Source: Laetiporus sulphureus 93-53 (Eukaryota > Basidiomycota > Agaricomycetes > Polyporales > Laetiporaceae). Taken from it: a stretch of DNA of 64,000 nucleotides. Every line of letters starts with the position of its first letter. Position 1 is the first letter of the stretch. The notes under the pieces were generated by a model, which was given only the letters and a program-made list of their open reading frames with translations, did no database searches and had not been told where the DNA came from. Of this stretch, positions 1 to 11,321 are shown piece after piece. A program made the position numbers and the translations under genes. Location: the NCBI RefSeq assembly GCF_001632365.1, contig NW_024468536.1, forward strand, positions 1-64,000, in the 5' to 3' direction.

Positions 1-190
1 ATGGTGGTAGCCCTGGCCCGATGAGGGTAGTCAAACCCCAAGGGGTTACAGATAAGCATGGGCATTATGTAGTCTGCCAGACGAGGTAGATATTGCGAGA
101 ATTGCGCAGATTTGGGTAGGTATGTACAGATCCACCTTCGACATTTTTGCTGATGTCAGCGCTCACATTCTATAAGCTAATTCCATCATC
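1..190. other. Left flank / 5' region of the PIF/Harbinger element
   Basis: No gene is visible. This should be the terminal or 5' untranslated part of the Harbinger-type element whose transposase starts at 191. I compared it by eye with the sequence beyond 17630 and found no convincing terminal inverted repeat, so the element ends are unresolved and the left one may lie outside the window. Confidence 0.35.
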
Positions 191-2570
191 ATGCCCCATT
201 CCTCAGACTCAGAAGCCGAAGATGAGCTCACACTCATGCTGCTACTTGTGGAGGAGATGATGGAAGCAGAGGAGGAGGAGGAGGAGGATGATCAGGAAGA
301 GGACATTGTCTTGGGTGAACTAGCGGCTGCAATGATAGAACAGGCATGGGAAGTGGGTGTCAGGATGAGGAACACACACTGCCTATACCTCGTGCATCAT
401 GACTTGCTCTCTGATCCAAGAGAAGCTACTCCATGGCAGCGACTGTATCATTCTCGCAATGATCGTGCATTCATCACAACCATGGGCTTTGATGTTCAAG
501 CTTTCGAACAAATGCTCCACGGAGGATTCCTGCATCGCTGGAACAGCAGAATGATCAATTACCCAAATGTGCATCCTGGTGGCCATTCACATCCGAATCA
601 CTGCTCTCTCGACGCATCAGGTGCATTAAGGCTAATTCTGCACTGGGTCACATTGACAATGCGTGAAGTCAGCCTTCAAGAGATATTTGATCTCATACCG
701 GCAACAGCAAACTGATATCTGCACACTGCAATAGACATACTACTCGAGACCCTGAAAAGCATGCCAGAGGCTAGGATCACATGGCCACAGACTCAATCCG
801 AGTTCAAGCATTATAATGACCTCATTATTGCATGTCTGTCACAGTATTAAGTGGCACCTTTCTTTTTGAACCATTAAAGTCCTCATTTGAGTGGTTATTC
901 GGACGCCAACCTTCATATTGGTCTCACAAAGTGGATACTTGGACAAACAGCACAGTACCGCCACATACATCGCGGACATAACTGTTTCTACCACATAACC
1001 ATCAAGCGCCCATGATTCAGCCACCCAGTCACGTGACACTGGCCACTTGCCCTATTTAGAAGTTGTCAGGTGTTGGTCACGTGACACCAGGCCACTTACC
1101 CAGAAAGGAACTCATTGGACCATCAAGCTAGCAAGCACCCAATTCGCCACTCAAGATAATGGCACCACTTTGCTGCCTAAACCAATAGGCAGATACCACA
1201 ACAGAGGATCCCCCTACCAACCGGCATACAGTATAGCCAGGTACAGGATAGGCTAGATCTTCTCACAACCCTATCCAGATGAAGACTGATCGTCACACCC
1301 ATTGTTCTGAGTTTGGACAGATCCTCTCATCTGATGTTGCAACCGTTGTGATGTGCCCTGTTGGCCATCACCCATTGGCCCCTCAACAGTGGGCCCACTT
1401 CAGGCATTTATCTCATTGGATTAGATAGGATTACCTTGGCGTATCCACGGCCATTGTAGATAGTTGCTATGACGAAGTCCAGAACCATTACCGGTTCTGG
1501 CAATATATTCACATGTAGGTATCTGAGGTCTCACAGTAGCACAGTGCCAGGGGCCCTGCCCTACATGTATATAAGCCCATGAGGATCTAAGGAAGAACCT
1601 TAGATTCATTATTCTATTGCATGCGGCCTAACAAGCCAATTCACCCCCTAGTTGTGAGCATAAGGCTAAGGGCCCTTTGAGCCCCTTTTTCAGACTGCAT
1701 ATCACTGCGCGTGTCCTCAGCCTAGCCCTTGTGGCAGGCTTTTTATGTGGGATCATTTGTGCAGGTCACAAAAGCAGACTTGCCCTTAATTGGGTTAAGT
1801 GCTTTGGTGCTTTGTGACAATGTCATCATCTCCTTACTGGAGCATTTGGGACAGCAGATGGGTTGAATCTGCCTGTGCAGGTGTCTGTGGATGAGGATTT
1901 GCAGAATGCTACATATAATGGATGGCTGCATGACCATTTCATCAGCAATGTTATCGCTTTTGCATCGAATGGTATGTTAATAGTGTTGCAGTAAAGCCAG
2001 GACCACTTCAGCTCAATGATTGTAGGTGAAATTATTCATTACACCTTCAATGCACCTGGCAGCTGGCATGATTCTTGTATTGCCCATCGGCTCTATGAAA
2101 AACTGCTGACAAAAACACCCCCGGACTACTACCTTGCATGCGACACTGCATTTCCCAGATCATCGTCAATCGACAATCGCATCAAAGTACCTCTCAAATC
2201 CAACTCAAGACTTCCTACAGACCATTGTGAGAGGGACAAGGTGCTACATTTCAATTGAGAACTTGTATCATTCTGACAAGCTGCAGAATGGGGAATGCGC
2301 GATCTACAAGGCTCGTTCGGATGTCTATGAGTGCCACTGCCCATCAGTGATGCTCACCTTCATCTGAAGTTACTCAAGCTGGTGGGCCATCTTCATCAAG
2401 TACATGTATGCCTTGTAGGCATTAATCAGATCAAGAATGTCTACGAACCTATCTGGCAGGATGGAGATGAGCTTCAGCAGTTGTGGTTCAACTGGCACAC
2501 AATGCTGTTCAAGAATGCACGAAAGGCAGATTGTGTAGCTAGATTTCATCACGTAGCAAACTTAGAGTAG
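191..2570 (+). pseudogene. PIF/Harbinger-type transposase (DDE_Tnp_4), decayed and split
   Basis: The family cuts and pastes PIF/Harbinger transposons with a DDE nuclease. The N-terminus (191-712) has an acidic Glu/Asp run followed by the conserved helical region. Downstream pieces carry family signatures: AFGTADGLNLPVQ at about 1836-1874 and NGWLHDHFISNV at about 1918-1953. A clean GT..AG intron lies at 1972-2025, followed by NAPGSWHDS and DTAFPR. The C-terminus ends at the TAG 2568-2570. In-frame TGA codons at 713 and 2328 replace expected arginines (SRY and GRLRVPL in the family), frame changes occur near 2260, and a solo LTR sits between the LIIA and CHHLLTG segments. Removing the LTR and one TSD copy rejoins the frame. 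Its stop abuts the stop of the convergent Myb/SANT partner gene. The gene cannot be functional as it stands. Confidence 0.88.
837..1819. mobile_element. Solo LTR (983 bp) inside the Harbinger transposase
   Basis: The segment begins TGTCACA and ends TGTGACA, a perfect 7-bp inverted LTR terminus. It is flanked by the 5-bp target-site duplication ATGTC (832-836 and 1820-1824). It contains a TATA-like TATATAAG near 1566 and two GTCACGTGAC-containing repeats near 1028 and 1076. No internal retrotransposon sequence remains, so this is what LTR-LTR recombination leaves. Its ends resemble those of the Ty3/gypsy elements further right, but the body does not match them by eye. Confidence 0.9.
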
Positions 2571-3108
2571 CTACATGAAGTTGTACTGCCCATTAAAATT
2601 ATTGTTCTCCTGCCATGTGAGCAGATCGACACCATCAAAGTCACACAATGGCCCACTACCAGACATTGTGATCCTAAACTGAAGTTGCATGGCTTGCAAC
2701 TGCAGTTGGTGCTGCAAGCGAATGTTCTCTAGCTGTGCCTTGGCAAGCTCATGACCGCTTTTGTCCAAATCTTTATGCAATTGCTGAAGCTCCCGACGAT
2801 CATCCCAATGATTATCTCAGCGAGCAAATAGGTCGATGAGGTGCGCAGAGCACAACAGCTGCTCTTCTGTGTGCCGTTCCTGCCTCTTATCATCAGCCTT
2901 GTCAACCTCAAAATGCACACTGATATTTGCCAAGGGATTTGCAGCTTTGGACCCATTCCGACGTGCAGTGGCTGCATGCGATTTCAGTGCTGAACTCAGT
3001 TTGACAGTCTTTACATGCTTTTTGTGAGAATTGGCCTCAGCTTCGTCATCTTCATCAGCACTCTTAGCTTCAACCACATCCCCATCCCCATCCTCGGCAT
3101 TGCTCTCG
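2571..3108 (-). pseudogene. Myb/SANT-like Harbinger partner gene, 3' part
   Basis: This is the C-terminal part of the DNA-binding partner protein encoded next to PIF/Harbinger transposases. Reading minus from 3108, an acidic stretch (NAEDGDGDVVEAKSADEDDE) leads into a basic segment with HKKHVKTVK and then a helical Gln/Leu-rich tail ending at 2571-2573. A TGA at 2817-2819 interrupts it where CGA (Arg) would continue the frame. The rest of the gene is at 16191-17630. Its reading frame, GSESES, continues in frame into NAEDGD here once the KDZ insertion and one TSD copy are removed. Its stop codon directly abuts the stop of the opposing transposase. Confidence 0.8.
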
Positions 3109-3639
3109 CACTTCAGGCTCCCCCCTCATGGTACCTCTTAGGCTAAACTTAATCACTTCAGACTTGAACCTAATAGGCTTTTGAGTGGTATTACCCAGTT
3201 CTGGTCACATTTGAGGGTGCTTTTGGACATAATTAAGAGTATTATTCAGATAAATTGTGGGAGCGTTTTGACAAGTTTTTGGGTGCAGCCTGGGAGTGTT
3301 TTGACGTGTTTGGGAGCATTTCTGGTACTTAAACTAACTCATTACAACACTTACCAGATGGTTTTACCTAGGTTTGTCACTGTCATAGGGTGTCAGGGGG
3401 CTTAATTTGAGAACTTTCCTGGATCATAAAATTGATAAATTCTCCAAATGTTTTTTTAAACATTCTGACCTAGTCTGATATAAATGTATAATCCTTATAT
3501 TAGTACACTGATAGGAATGAGCTGATGAGAATTTTAGGTAGCTCAGTATTACCAGTTGAATGCTGTGCTTCATTTGAAGTGTGCATTAGCAGTTTGAACT
3601 GATAAAATAGATAAAGTCCATGCAAGATAATATCATTTA

Positions 3640-5248
3640 CAGTGACCCACAAAACTGTTGATAAGATTTCTCACTTCAACTTGTATAGTGAATATCTCCT
3701 CAACCAATAGGTCAACTACATTGTATAAGAACTCATTGAGAAGCGTATCATCATGGCTTTCTAATGCAGTTTTAATTATATTTTTATAATATTTTGATCC
3801 CAAGATATTTACTAATCTTTGAGGGCCACTCTTATCAACTGTTTTGTGGCGCACACACAAGTTCTCAGAATATCGTGATTCTTGATGTGTTGACAGGGTT
3901 CTTTGTGGAAATATTGATTGATGTTCATGTTTCAACATGAACAATGTACAAACAGCCATACACAACTCTTCACACTCAACCAACATCATGCCAAAAGCTG
4001 TTGCTACTGAAACTGTCAACCATGTCATCGCTTTGCTTCAGAATGGCAAATCGCTTCGAGAAATTGAAGCTTTGACTGGTCTACACTACTCTACCATCAG
4101 TAAAGTACACTCCACACACTGTCCCACCATTTCTAAGGCCAAAGGAGGACAACTTTCCCTTCTTTCTACTGCCAATCTTCGCTATGCTACTTGACTTATT
4201 GGGACTGGCAAGGCTACCACATCTCCTGCTGTGGCCAGAGCTCTTGAAGATGTTACTAGGAGGGTTGTCAATGCAGAGACAGTGTGAAGAGGGTTGAAGA
4301 AGGCAGGAATGAAGGCTGTAGTAAAGCGCAAAAGGCCTTTACTCACTGCAAGGCATTGAAAGGAGAGGATGGACTTCGCTTTGGCTCACCAATATTGGAC
4401 TATGGAGGACTGGAGAAGGGTGGTATGGTCAGATGAGACAAAGATTAACAGGATGGGATCAGATGGAAGGAAATGGGTGTAGAAGAAGCCAGGGGAGAGC
4501 CTCAGTGATAGGTTGGTGGAAGGGACCCAGAAGTTTAGAGGTGTATCCTTGATGATGTGGGGCTGTATGGGCTGGGATGGTGTGGGGTATGCCTGCAAGA
4601 TTGATGGCAGGATGGATGCAGACCTTTATGTCAGCATTCTGGAGGATGAGCTGCAGAATAGCCTGGAGGATTGGGGCAAAACTGTGGAGGATGTGGTGTT
4701 TCAGCAAGACAATGACCCCAAGCACACCAGCAAGAAGGCCAAGGATTGGTTCAAAGACCATGATTTCAACACTATGATATGGCCCTCTCAATCCCCAGAT
4801 CTCAATCCCATAGAGCATCTGTGGGGTCATCTCAAAAGGAAGCTTGCAGAGTATCAGGAGCCACCAAAGGGAATTACTGAGTTGTGGGAAAGGGTGGAGA
4901 AGGAATGGGAGGCTATTGGGAAGGAAGTGTGTCAGAATCTGATTAAAAGTATGCCAAGGAGGGTGCATGCAGTGGTGAAGGCAAAGGGAGGCTATACCAA
5001 GTACTGATAGTACAAGTTTTGTAGAACCTGGATATGTGCCACAAAACTCTTGATAAGAGTGACCCTCAAAGATTAGTAAATATCTTGGGATCACAATATG
5101 GTAAAAATATGATTAAGACTGCATTAGAAAGTAATGATGATACGCTTTCCAATGAGCTCTTATACAATGTAGTTGACCCATTGGTTGAGGAGATATTTAC
5201 TATACAAGTTGAAGTGAGCAATCTTATCAACAGTTTTGTGGGTCACTG
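3640..5248 (+). mobile_element. Tc1/mariner transposon nested in the KDZ TIR
   Basis: A 1609-bp element flanked by TA (3638-3639 and 5249-5250). Its TIRs of about 210-230 bp begin CAGTGACCCACAAAACTG and end with the complement. The single gene is a transposase pseudogene. The TIRs are imperfect, so the copy is old. Confidence 0.92.
3988..5007 (+). pseudogene. Tc1/mariner-family transposase (DD34E type), four in-frame stops
   Basis: The transposase normally binds its own TIRs and integrates at TA. The ATG at 3988 starts an N-terminal helix-turn-helix (VIALLQNGKSLREIEALTG, then HYSTISKVH). The catalytic core is visible as WSDET, QQDNDPKHTS and SPDLNPIEHLWG, i.e. the D, D and E positions of the Tc1-like core. 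The end is GGYTKY followed by TGA at 5005-5007. Stops occur at 4192-4194, near 4285, near 4358 and near 4480. Three are TGA where the flanking family sequence wants Arg, and one is TAG where Trp is expected. Length without the stops is about 340 aa, typical for the family. The large minus-strand open frame over it is a shadow. Confidence 0.9.
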
Positions 5249-5350
5249 TACCTTGGATGTGAACTTTCATGGCTCATTTTGCAATATCGCTCATGATACT
5301 GTGTGCATCAATCTATCTTTGAATAGGTCTGGACAGTTCTAGGTCAAATT

Positions 5351-5835
5351 ATAAAACTATTCAAGTTATAATCTTCATAAGTACAGACAGACCGTAACCC
5401 ACTCAGATAGGTTCGGACAGTCCCAGGTCAGCTTAGTGTACTATCCATATCATAATATTTATGGCTACGGACAGACCATAACCCACTCAGATGGGTCCAG
5501 ACAGTTCCAGATCAGATTAGTGGACTATTCATATTATAATATTTATGGCTATGGACAGACAGTAACCCACTCAGATGGGTTCGGACAATCCCAGATCAGC
5601 TTAGTGGACTATCCAAGCCATAATCGTCATGAGTACGGACAGACCATAACCTACTTGGATAGGTCTGGACAGTCCTATATCAGATTAGTGAACTATCTAA
5701 GTCATAATCATTATGAGTACGGACAGACTGTAACCTACTCGGATGGGTTCGGACAATCCTAGATGATGTCAATGGACTATCTATTTTATAACTAACATTT
5801 ATGGCTATGGACAGACTATGTTCTATCTGAATAGC
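5351..5835. repeat. Subterminal tandem array, left (about 6 units of about 84 bp)
   Basis: Each unit contains a variant of GGACTATCCAAGTCATAATC, then GAGTACGGACAGACCGTAAC, then a CCCACTCGGATGGGTT-like palindromic core and GGACAGTCCCAGGTCAGC. Because the unit is a multiple of three it stays open in one frame (5436-5762), giving a Gly/Tyr/Gln repeat that I regard as incidental. Subterminal arrays of this kind usually serve as transposase binding sites; that role is inferred. Confidence 0.8.
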
Positions 5836-6160
5836 TATGGATAGTTCAAGAATGTTATAAATAAAACATCTCTGACATGGTAAGCTGAATTTCTCCTCAA
5901 ACATATGGCTGGACAGTTCTATACACTTCAGGATAGTCCAGGAATAATGGAACATATCACAGCTAAACCCTAACACAAGGAAAATAGATTATATCAATTT
6001 TGAAAATAGATTCTTTGAGATCATCTGAGTTCAAGATATTGCAAGACTATCAAGAAATTACAAAGAACACAGCATACAAAGCTTTACTGCACTACAGCTA
6101 CTGAGAGAAATTTTCATCATCTGCAACATCTGCAAGATCCTCAGAATACATGTCATCCTC

Positions 6161-9100
6161 CTAACTCCCCTCAAATAGCCAGTCATTATAGTCCATCTGG
6201 AAGTTAGGGTCAGGCTCCAAGTCATACTGAGTGCTAGGTCCCGGGATGGCTGCGCCTCCCCAACCATGGTGACCTTGAAATTCACCTGGATACCAGCCAG
6301 GTCCAGCCATGTATGCTCCATAAGAATTCATTCTGGGGTATCCAAATGGCATGGAAGGTCATTGACGTTGAGTGGGATGAGATGGTATAGGATGAGCTGG
6401 ACGAGATGGCATAGGTCGAGTTGGATGAGACAGCCCAGGTCAAGTTGGATGAGACAGCCCAGGTCGAGTTGAATGAGATGGTGCAGGTCGAGTCAGATGA
6501 GATGGAGGAGACAGTGCAGGTCGAGACAGTGCAAGGACAGTGACATTGCACTGGGTAGGACGTTGTATAGCAGGACCTCCAATAGCATCAACGCAAGGGC
6601 GATGAGCCTTCCTGCTTCCATCGTGATCTTCACGGTACTGATATCCCACCTTAGCATTCTTGCTGACATCATTGTGAGAATGAGGTTTGCTACCAGCATG
6701 ACCCATAGCAGCGGCGGAAATGTCTGATTGTTCATCTACGTCGTTTGAGTCATCTTCGTTATCAGAAACTTGCTCTCTATGCCTTTTGAGTGCGCGTGGC
6801 TCATTCTGAGGTAGCATCGGTGGCGTTTCATCTTCCTCGACCTCCTCAACCTCCTGCTCAGATAACACTGAGGCAGCTCTCATGAGTTGCGCTGATCTTG
6901 GCTTCCGCTTTGACCTCTTCTCAGCTTTGCTGAGGTGCTTGATCCAACTCCTCGAGTCCATGAGGAGTTTGCAGTTCTTGCCAGCTGTATTGACCACCAG
7001 CCCAATTCTCCCCTTTGCTGGATCATCATCGGGCAGCTGGATGTCATCTGCTACTGATGTTAGCTCTCCTTGAGACTAAATTTGTGGCTTACCTGTCTCC
7101 CATAGAATGACTCATGGAAAGAGAAGGCCGGTGACTCCACTGGCCTTCCACTCCTCGTACCCATCGACTAGCAGGTCAAGCTGATTTGGTTTCAGCTTAT
7201 TGACTGCAAAACCTGCATCTCCGGGGTACAACTTGACATCTTCCAGCCAGTCCATGATCCATATCTTGTGGCAGTAAGCCAGGTTGCACCAATTCTTCCA
7301 TGCAACCCACAACTTGCACTTTTGAATATATTTCTCTGGGTTTAGGTCAGTGAGAACAGGATGTAAATGTGAAGAGGAACAACTTACGAAGAGCCTTCTG
7401 CATCATGGACGTGAAGACGCTGCGCTTTTGGTCACACTCATTCTCCTTCTCTTCTTCCCCTCACTCGTTTGCACCATCATCGCCTTCGCCATCTTCGCCA
7501 TCATCTTCGCTGCTGTCTTCATCATCTTCATCTTTGTCCTGCACCTTGTGTCTAGAGCTGACTTTGTATCCACCAATGGTGGGCAAGATAAACCCGTTCT
7601 CAGCAAGTTCAGTCACACTGCAAAGAACCCAGACCCATCAGTCATGAAACAGAATTAGTAGCAGTGCATGCCACGTACCATATGCATGCGCTGAAGTTGT
7701 TGAGCACTTGCTGCACATTGACTTGATTGAGCTCAATTAAGGACTTGATGGTGTCAGACCCATCGAAGATGACAGATAGTTCTTTTGTGACAGCATCAGT
7801 TCCTTTGTGGATGATCACGCCGAAGACCTCCATGTCCTCTAGGTTGTAATAGGAGGCAGCCAGTGTGGTGAATTGGGCATAGGCAGCCATCATCCTTGTG
7901 TGAGCTGACTTTGTGTGCATTTTCAGTCCGGGATTCTTCTCCAGAGCATTACAAAAATCGAGTATCAGCTTGAACACCAGATTGCGTGCTTCTTCGTCAT
8001 CGGCAGGGAGCTTTGCCATGAACTCATTGTATGCTTCCAGAGCCTTCTGGCTCCAGTCCTTCTTAGTCACTATGAATGCTGTCAGCTGGCACACACAACA
8101 TATAGTCGCACTGTACACACTGCTATCGGGTCTCTCGTGATTGTAGACAAACCACTGCTGGTACTTGTTGAAGGTGTTCGCTGCACGCGACACTTTAACG
8201 CCAAGCCCGGCATGCAGCAGTACATCGTGAGGTTCTTGCCATACTTCTGAGCGATGTGCTCAGCCTCCGTGGTCGTTACACATCCAAGCTTGGCCACTTT
8301 GTCCTTGGCAGCCTGTGAGAAAGGGCCCAGCATCTTTGACCACCCTCTGTCAGCATTTGTGCTCCCTTCAGCTAGACTTTGGGCCTTGCCCTTCTCAGTT
8401 GCGGTAAGATGAGGGGGACTCTTGGGGTCTTGAGCCTCATAACATGGTTGGTGACGGCTTGTAGAGACAGTGGAGATGACATTGGGCATGAACTCATCAT
8501 CATGTTCGTGATCATTTTCTTGGTTGTCCAGCTGGTCGTTCATGTCCCTTCTTGCACGATAAGTGTGGCAGTTAAGCTTCTTGGCTGCATTGCTGAAGTT
8601 GCTACCAGATGCATCTGACTCAAGAATATCTGACACAATGTCAGTCCTTAGTGGTTGAAGCATGAAAGAAAAAAGGACGGACCATCATTTTCTCGGAGTG
8701 CATTCATTTCGTGCAGGGCTCTGCCATCGAGCACACTGCTATCGTCATCAAAGAGATCAGCTGCACAAATGTGAGGGTGGCACTTGGTGGAAGTACAGAT
8801 GTTGGATGCTCTCGACCTAGTCCTCGCATTGCGTAGCTTTTCATTCTATGTCATTATCAGTACAAAGCCACAAAGATAATTCTATTACTCACTGTCTTGC
8901 AATTCATCAACCACTGTGCCTCATCCTCATCCTCGCTATGGCCGGTGACATTGCCTGAGTCATCTCTGCCTTTGCCATAGCCATCACCCATCTGCGCCTC
9001 ATCATTCTCTTCAATCTGGCTATTACTTGCATTTCTGCCACCATTTGCTGCATCAGCATTGTTGTTGATATTGCGTTGATGGTCACGGTCACTCTCATTG

Positions 9101-9600
9101 TTGTTCACCGTCACATCAGCTCCAAAGCTGATATCCACCTCTTCATCATTCTCAATCTGGTGGTACTCATCGATCTTTGCCTCATCTTCGTCGACAGTCT
9201 GCTCTTCATAATCTTCGATGACCTCTGGCTCATGGTCCTCGACATGTTGCTCCTCGTCATCATCGACATGTTGCTCGTTGTCGATGCCACTGCCGCTCTG
9301 CGCCACCTCAATCTCTTCGCCGTTGTCATGCTGATAATGCTCACCAGCTGGCTGGACATCACTGTGCTCCCCACTGTTCAGATCTGGCTCCTCCAAGTCT
9401 TTGGGCTCGTCATTCTCCATTCTGGTGCCATTCTTGCCATTGCATCGTCAGTGAGAAGGAAGTGATACAATCGCAAGGTAATGGCTCACCTTCGCCTTCC
9501 TGACCCCCCCTTTTCTCTTCGATCTGATGACCATCTCTGCAGTGCTGAGAGCCGAAGTGTGCATCTCAGAGGCCGAAGATGCCATTTTGTTTGAATTCAT
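6161..9600 (-). pseudogene. KDZ-element accessory gene, multi-exon, unknown function
   Basis: The ATG at 9598-9600 begins a gene with clean short introns. Exon 1 is 9490-9600, exon 2 8893-9432, exon 3 8683-8845, and exon 4 starts at 8629 if CAG at 8630-8632 is the acceptor. The early protein is very acidic (long Asp/Glu and Gln/Asn runs at 8893-9420). Exon 4 onward is more conserved-looking: GRALHEMNALREND, then LGVKVSRAANTFNKYQQWF, which recalls the start of an HMG-like box but is not a secure match. Next come a helical region (7642-8193), KYIQKCKLWVAWKNW (about 7315), an acidic segment, and a Pro/Ser/Arg-rich tail ending GPSTQYDLEPDPNFQMDYND before the stop at 6161-6163. A frameshift lies near 8235 and a TGA for Arg in the SHPT(R)PGLSHPT repeat. 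It is divergent from the transposase gene across a 1.7-kb spacer. I cannot name its function. Confidence 0.6.
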
Positions 9601-11321
9601 CCTGGTCTGATGCACAGTCTAGCGGCATTGAGAATATGCCTGTAAATAAAATGCATGCATCGCTGGCCTAAGCATGTACCTTGTGAATGAAACCCTCAAC
9701 ATTTTTCCCAGTGACCTCTGCCTTTCCACGGGCACATTGAGGCATTGTTGACTCTGCTGGAGCCCCGCGGTGACTAGAACACAGTTGACATGCCATGGGT
9801 GGACGTTCTTTGGCGAGGGGAGGATGAGTGGACCTGGTGCAAGGCATGGTTGGAGATGGGGAGGAAAATGATTGACAAGCTCGTTGTTAACAAAAACAAA
9901 CCATGGAAAGATCTTGAGAGAAGACCAGGAAGATCTGGTTACTAAGTCAGCACTGTAGAATGAGCAGTGAGCTTACCACAATAGATGAGAGCCCCTCCAC
10001 ATCCTTCTACTATACGGTGCTGCTGTCACTGCATTTGGCCCAGCACCATCCCGAAACTGAGCAATCATGACTGGCAGACCTGAATGGCAATGGCGCAGTG
10101 TTATTTGGTCAAGGAAACAGCTATTCAGTCAGGAATCGCCAGATCCAAATCTGCAATTTCAAACTCACCATCTGCTCCCTTGCCGGTAAGATCAAGGGAG
10201 TTGAGCTTGAGCTTGAGCAAGCCTCTCATTCATGACAGTCCTCGAATATGAGTCGGAGTCATCGCCGTTCAGATATGATGAGGTGTGGTCATGTCATCGC
10301 AAGAGACTTCAGACACGAGGAGAGCAAACTCACATGACAAATGGGCAACCACGGAGAATGAGACTCACCTGAATAGTCCAGGACTCCAGAAGTCATGCAT
10401 GGCATTGCCTTCTTGCTCGCGCTTGCATCGCTTCAAGCTGTGACCTTGAGCTATCCTGGCCAGATGGTGAAAGTTGCTGTGAGACTCGAGCAGCGAAGAG
10501 AACAGGGCAGATGAAGTGGCTAGAGATCCAATGATGATGAAGCAGTCTGAAGCTAGAGGAGATAGCATAGTTTGAGGTGTTTACAGAGAAGTAGACGCAC
10601 ACTGGGAAAGACCAGAAGCTGACCAGGAGCTGGGAGGTGATCAACTTAGTCAACACGTCGAGTCTGCCTTCATCCGACTTCATCAGACTATCTCATGACC
10701 TCGACCCTCATCCTCATGCTTGAGCCTAATAGTCTATCTCTCCACTACTCTTCAAATGAATGACTTCATCGCTGATTCATTTGCATGTTCGCGCTCTCCA
10801 ACAAATTCCCGATGGGACCTGAGGCCTGAGGCCTGAAGTTGTACCTTTCTTTGCAGTGACAAAAGCTATGCTATACATTGCTACTATGCTACTAGGAACT
10901 GAAGGGATACAGTGCACTCTGTATGCGTGTGTGGCCACTGCACTCACATACTGCTACAGTATGCTGCTAACTTCTTCATCGTCAGCTCAGAATGGATATT
11001 GAACTGCCGATTGCCTGGTACCAAACAACGACATGGTGGCACGACTTCAATGTGATTCTTTGCAATGCTAGCGCTTGGAAGAACTTTCTGCTAGGCTCGT
11101 GTCCCATTCAGCACATCTGTTTGAGGAGATTACATGTTCCTGCTGAGCATGTCACCCTTGGAGAGTATGCCTGCCTCAGAGAGTATGTCCGCCTCGAAGA
11201 GTAGGAATCATTAGCAGAGGTTGGAGTACATTGGGTGTTTTGGGTACCACTGGTGCGTGGTCATTTCTTCATGTATTTCATTCTAACTCAATGAATTTGT
11301 GGCCTTATCCACAGCAGCACA
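9601..11321. other. Divergent intergenic region of the KDZ element
   Basis: About 1.7 kb between the minus-strand accessory gene and the plus-strand transposase gene. It should hold both promoters. Short open frames on both strands (for example 10992-11204 + and 10393-10683 -) show no family resemblance that I recognise. A 10-bp direct repeat, GGCCTGAGGC-like, occurs near 10822. Nothing else stands out. Confidence 0.4.

Larger units (their letters stand above)
3109..5835 (+). repeat. Left terminal inverted repeat of the KDZ element (split by mariner)
   Basis: Sequence 3109-3639 plus 5251-5835 is the inverted counterpart of about 15187-16190. The match is broken only by the mariner copy at 3640-5248. 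At the break, CATTTA on the left and CCTTGG on the right are contiguous as CATTTACCTTGG in the other TIR (complement near 15655). The inner half is built of roughly 84-bp tandem units. Confidence 0.88.

Noticed and set aside
837..1819. Solo LTR belonging to one of the two chromoviruses
   Set aside because: Only the terminal TGTCACAG-type bases are shared; length and body differ from both LTR families.
4459..5094. Long minus-strand open frame (211 codons)
   Set aside because: Antisense to the mariner transposase, whose DDE motifs are on the plus strand.
5436..5762. Open frame giving a 28-residue Tyr/Gly/Gln repeat protein
   Set aside because: It lies in the KDZ subterminal 84-bp tandem array, which stays open only because the unit is a multiple of three; the mirror array at 15187-15570 does not preserve it.
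9076..9465. Plus-strand hydrophobic frame that looks like a membrane protein
   Set aside because: Antisense of the Asp/Glu-rich exon of the KDZ accessory gene; GAC/GAT codons read backwards give Val/Ile/Leu.
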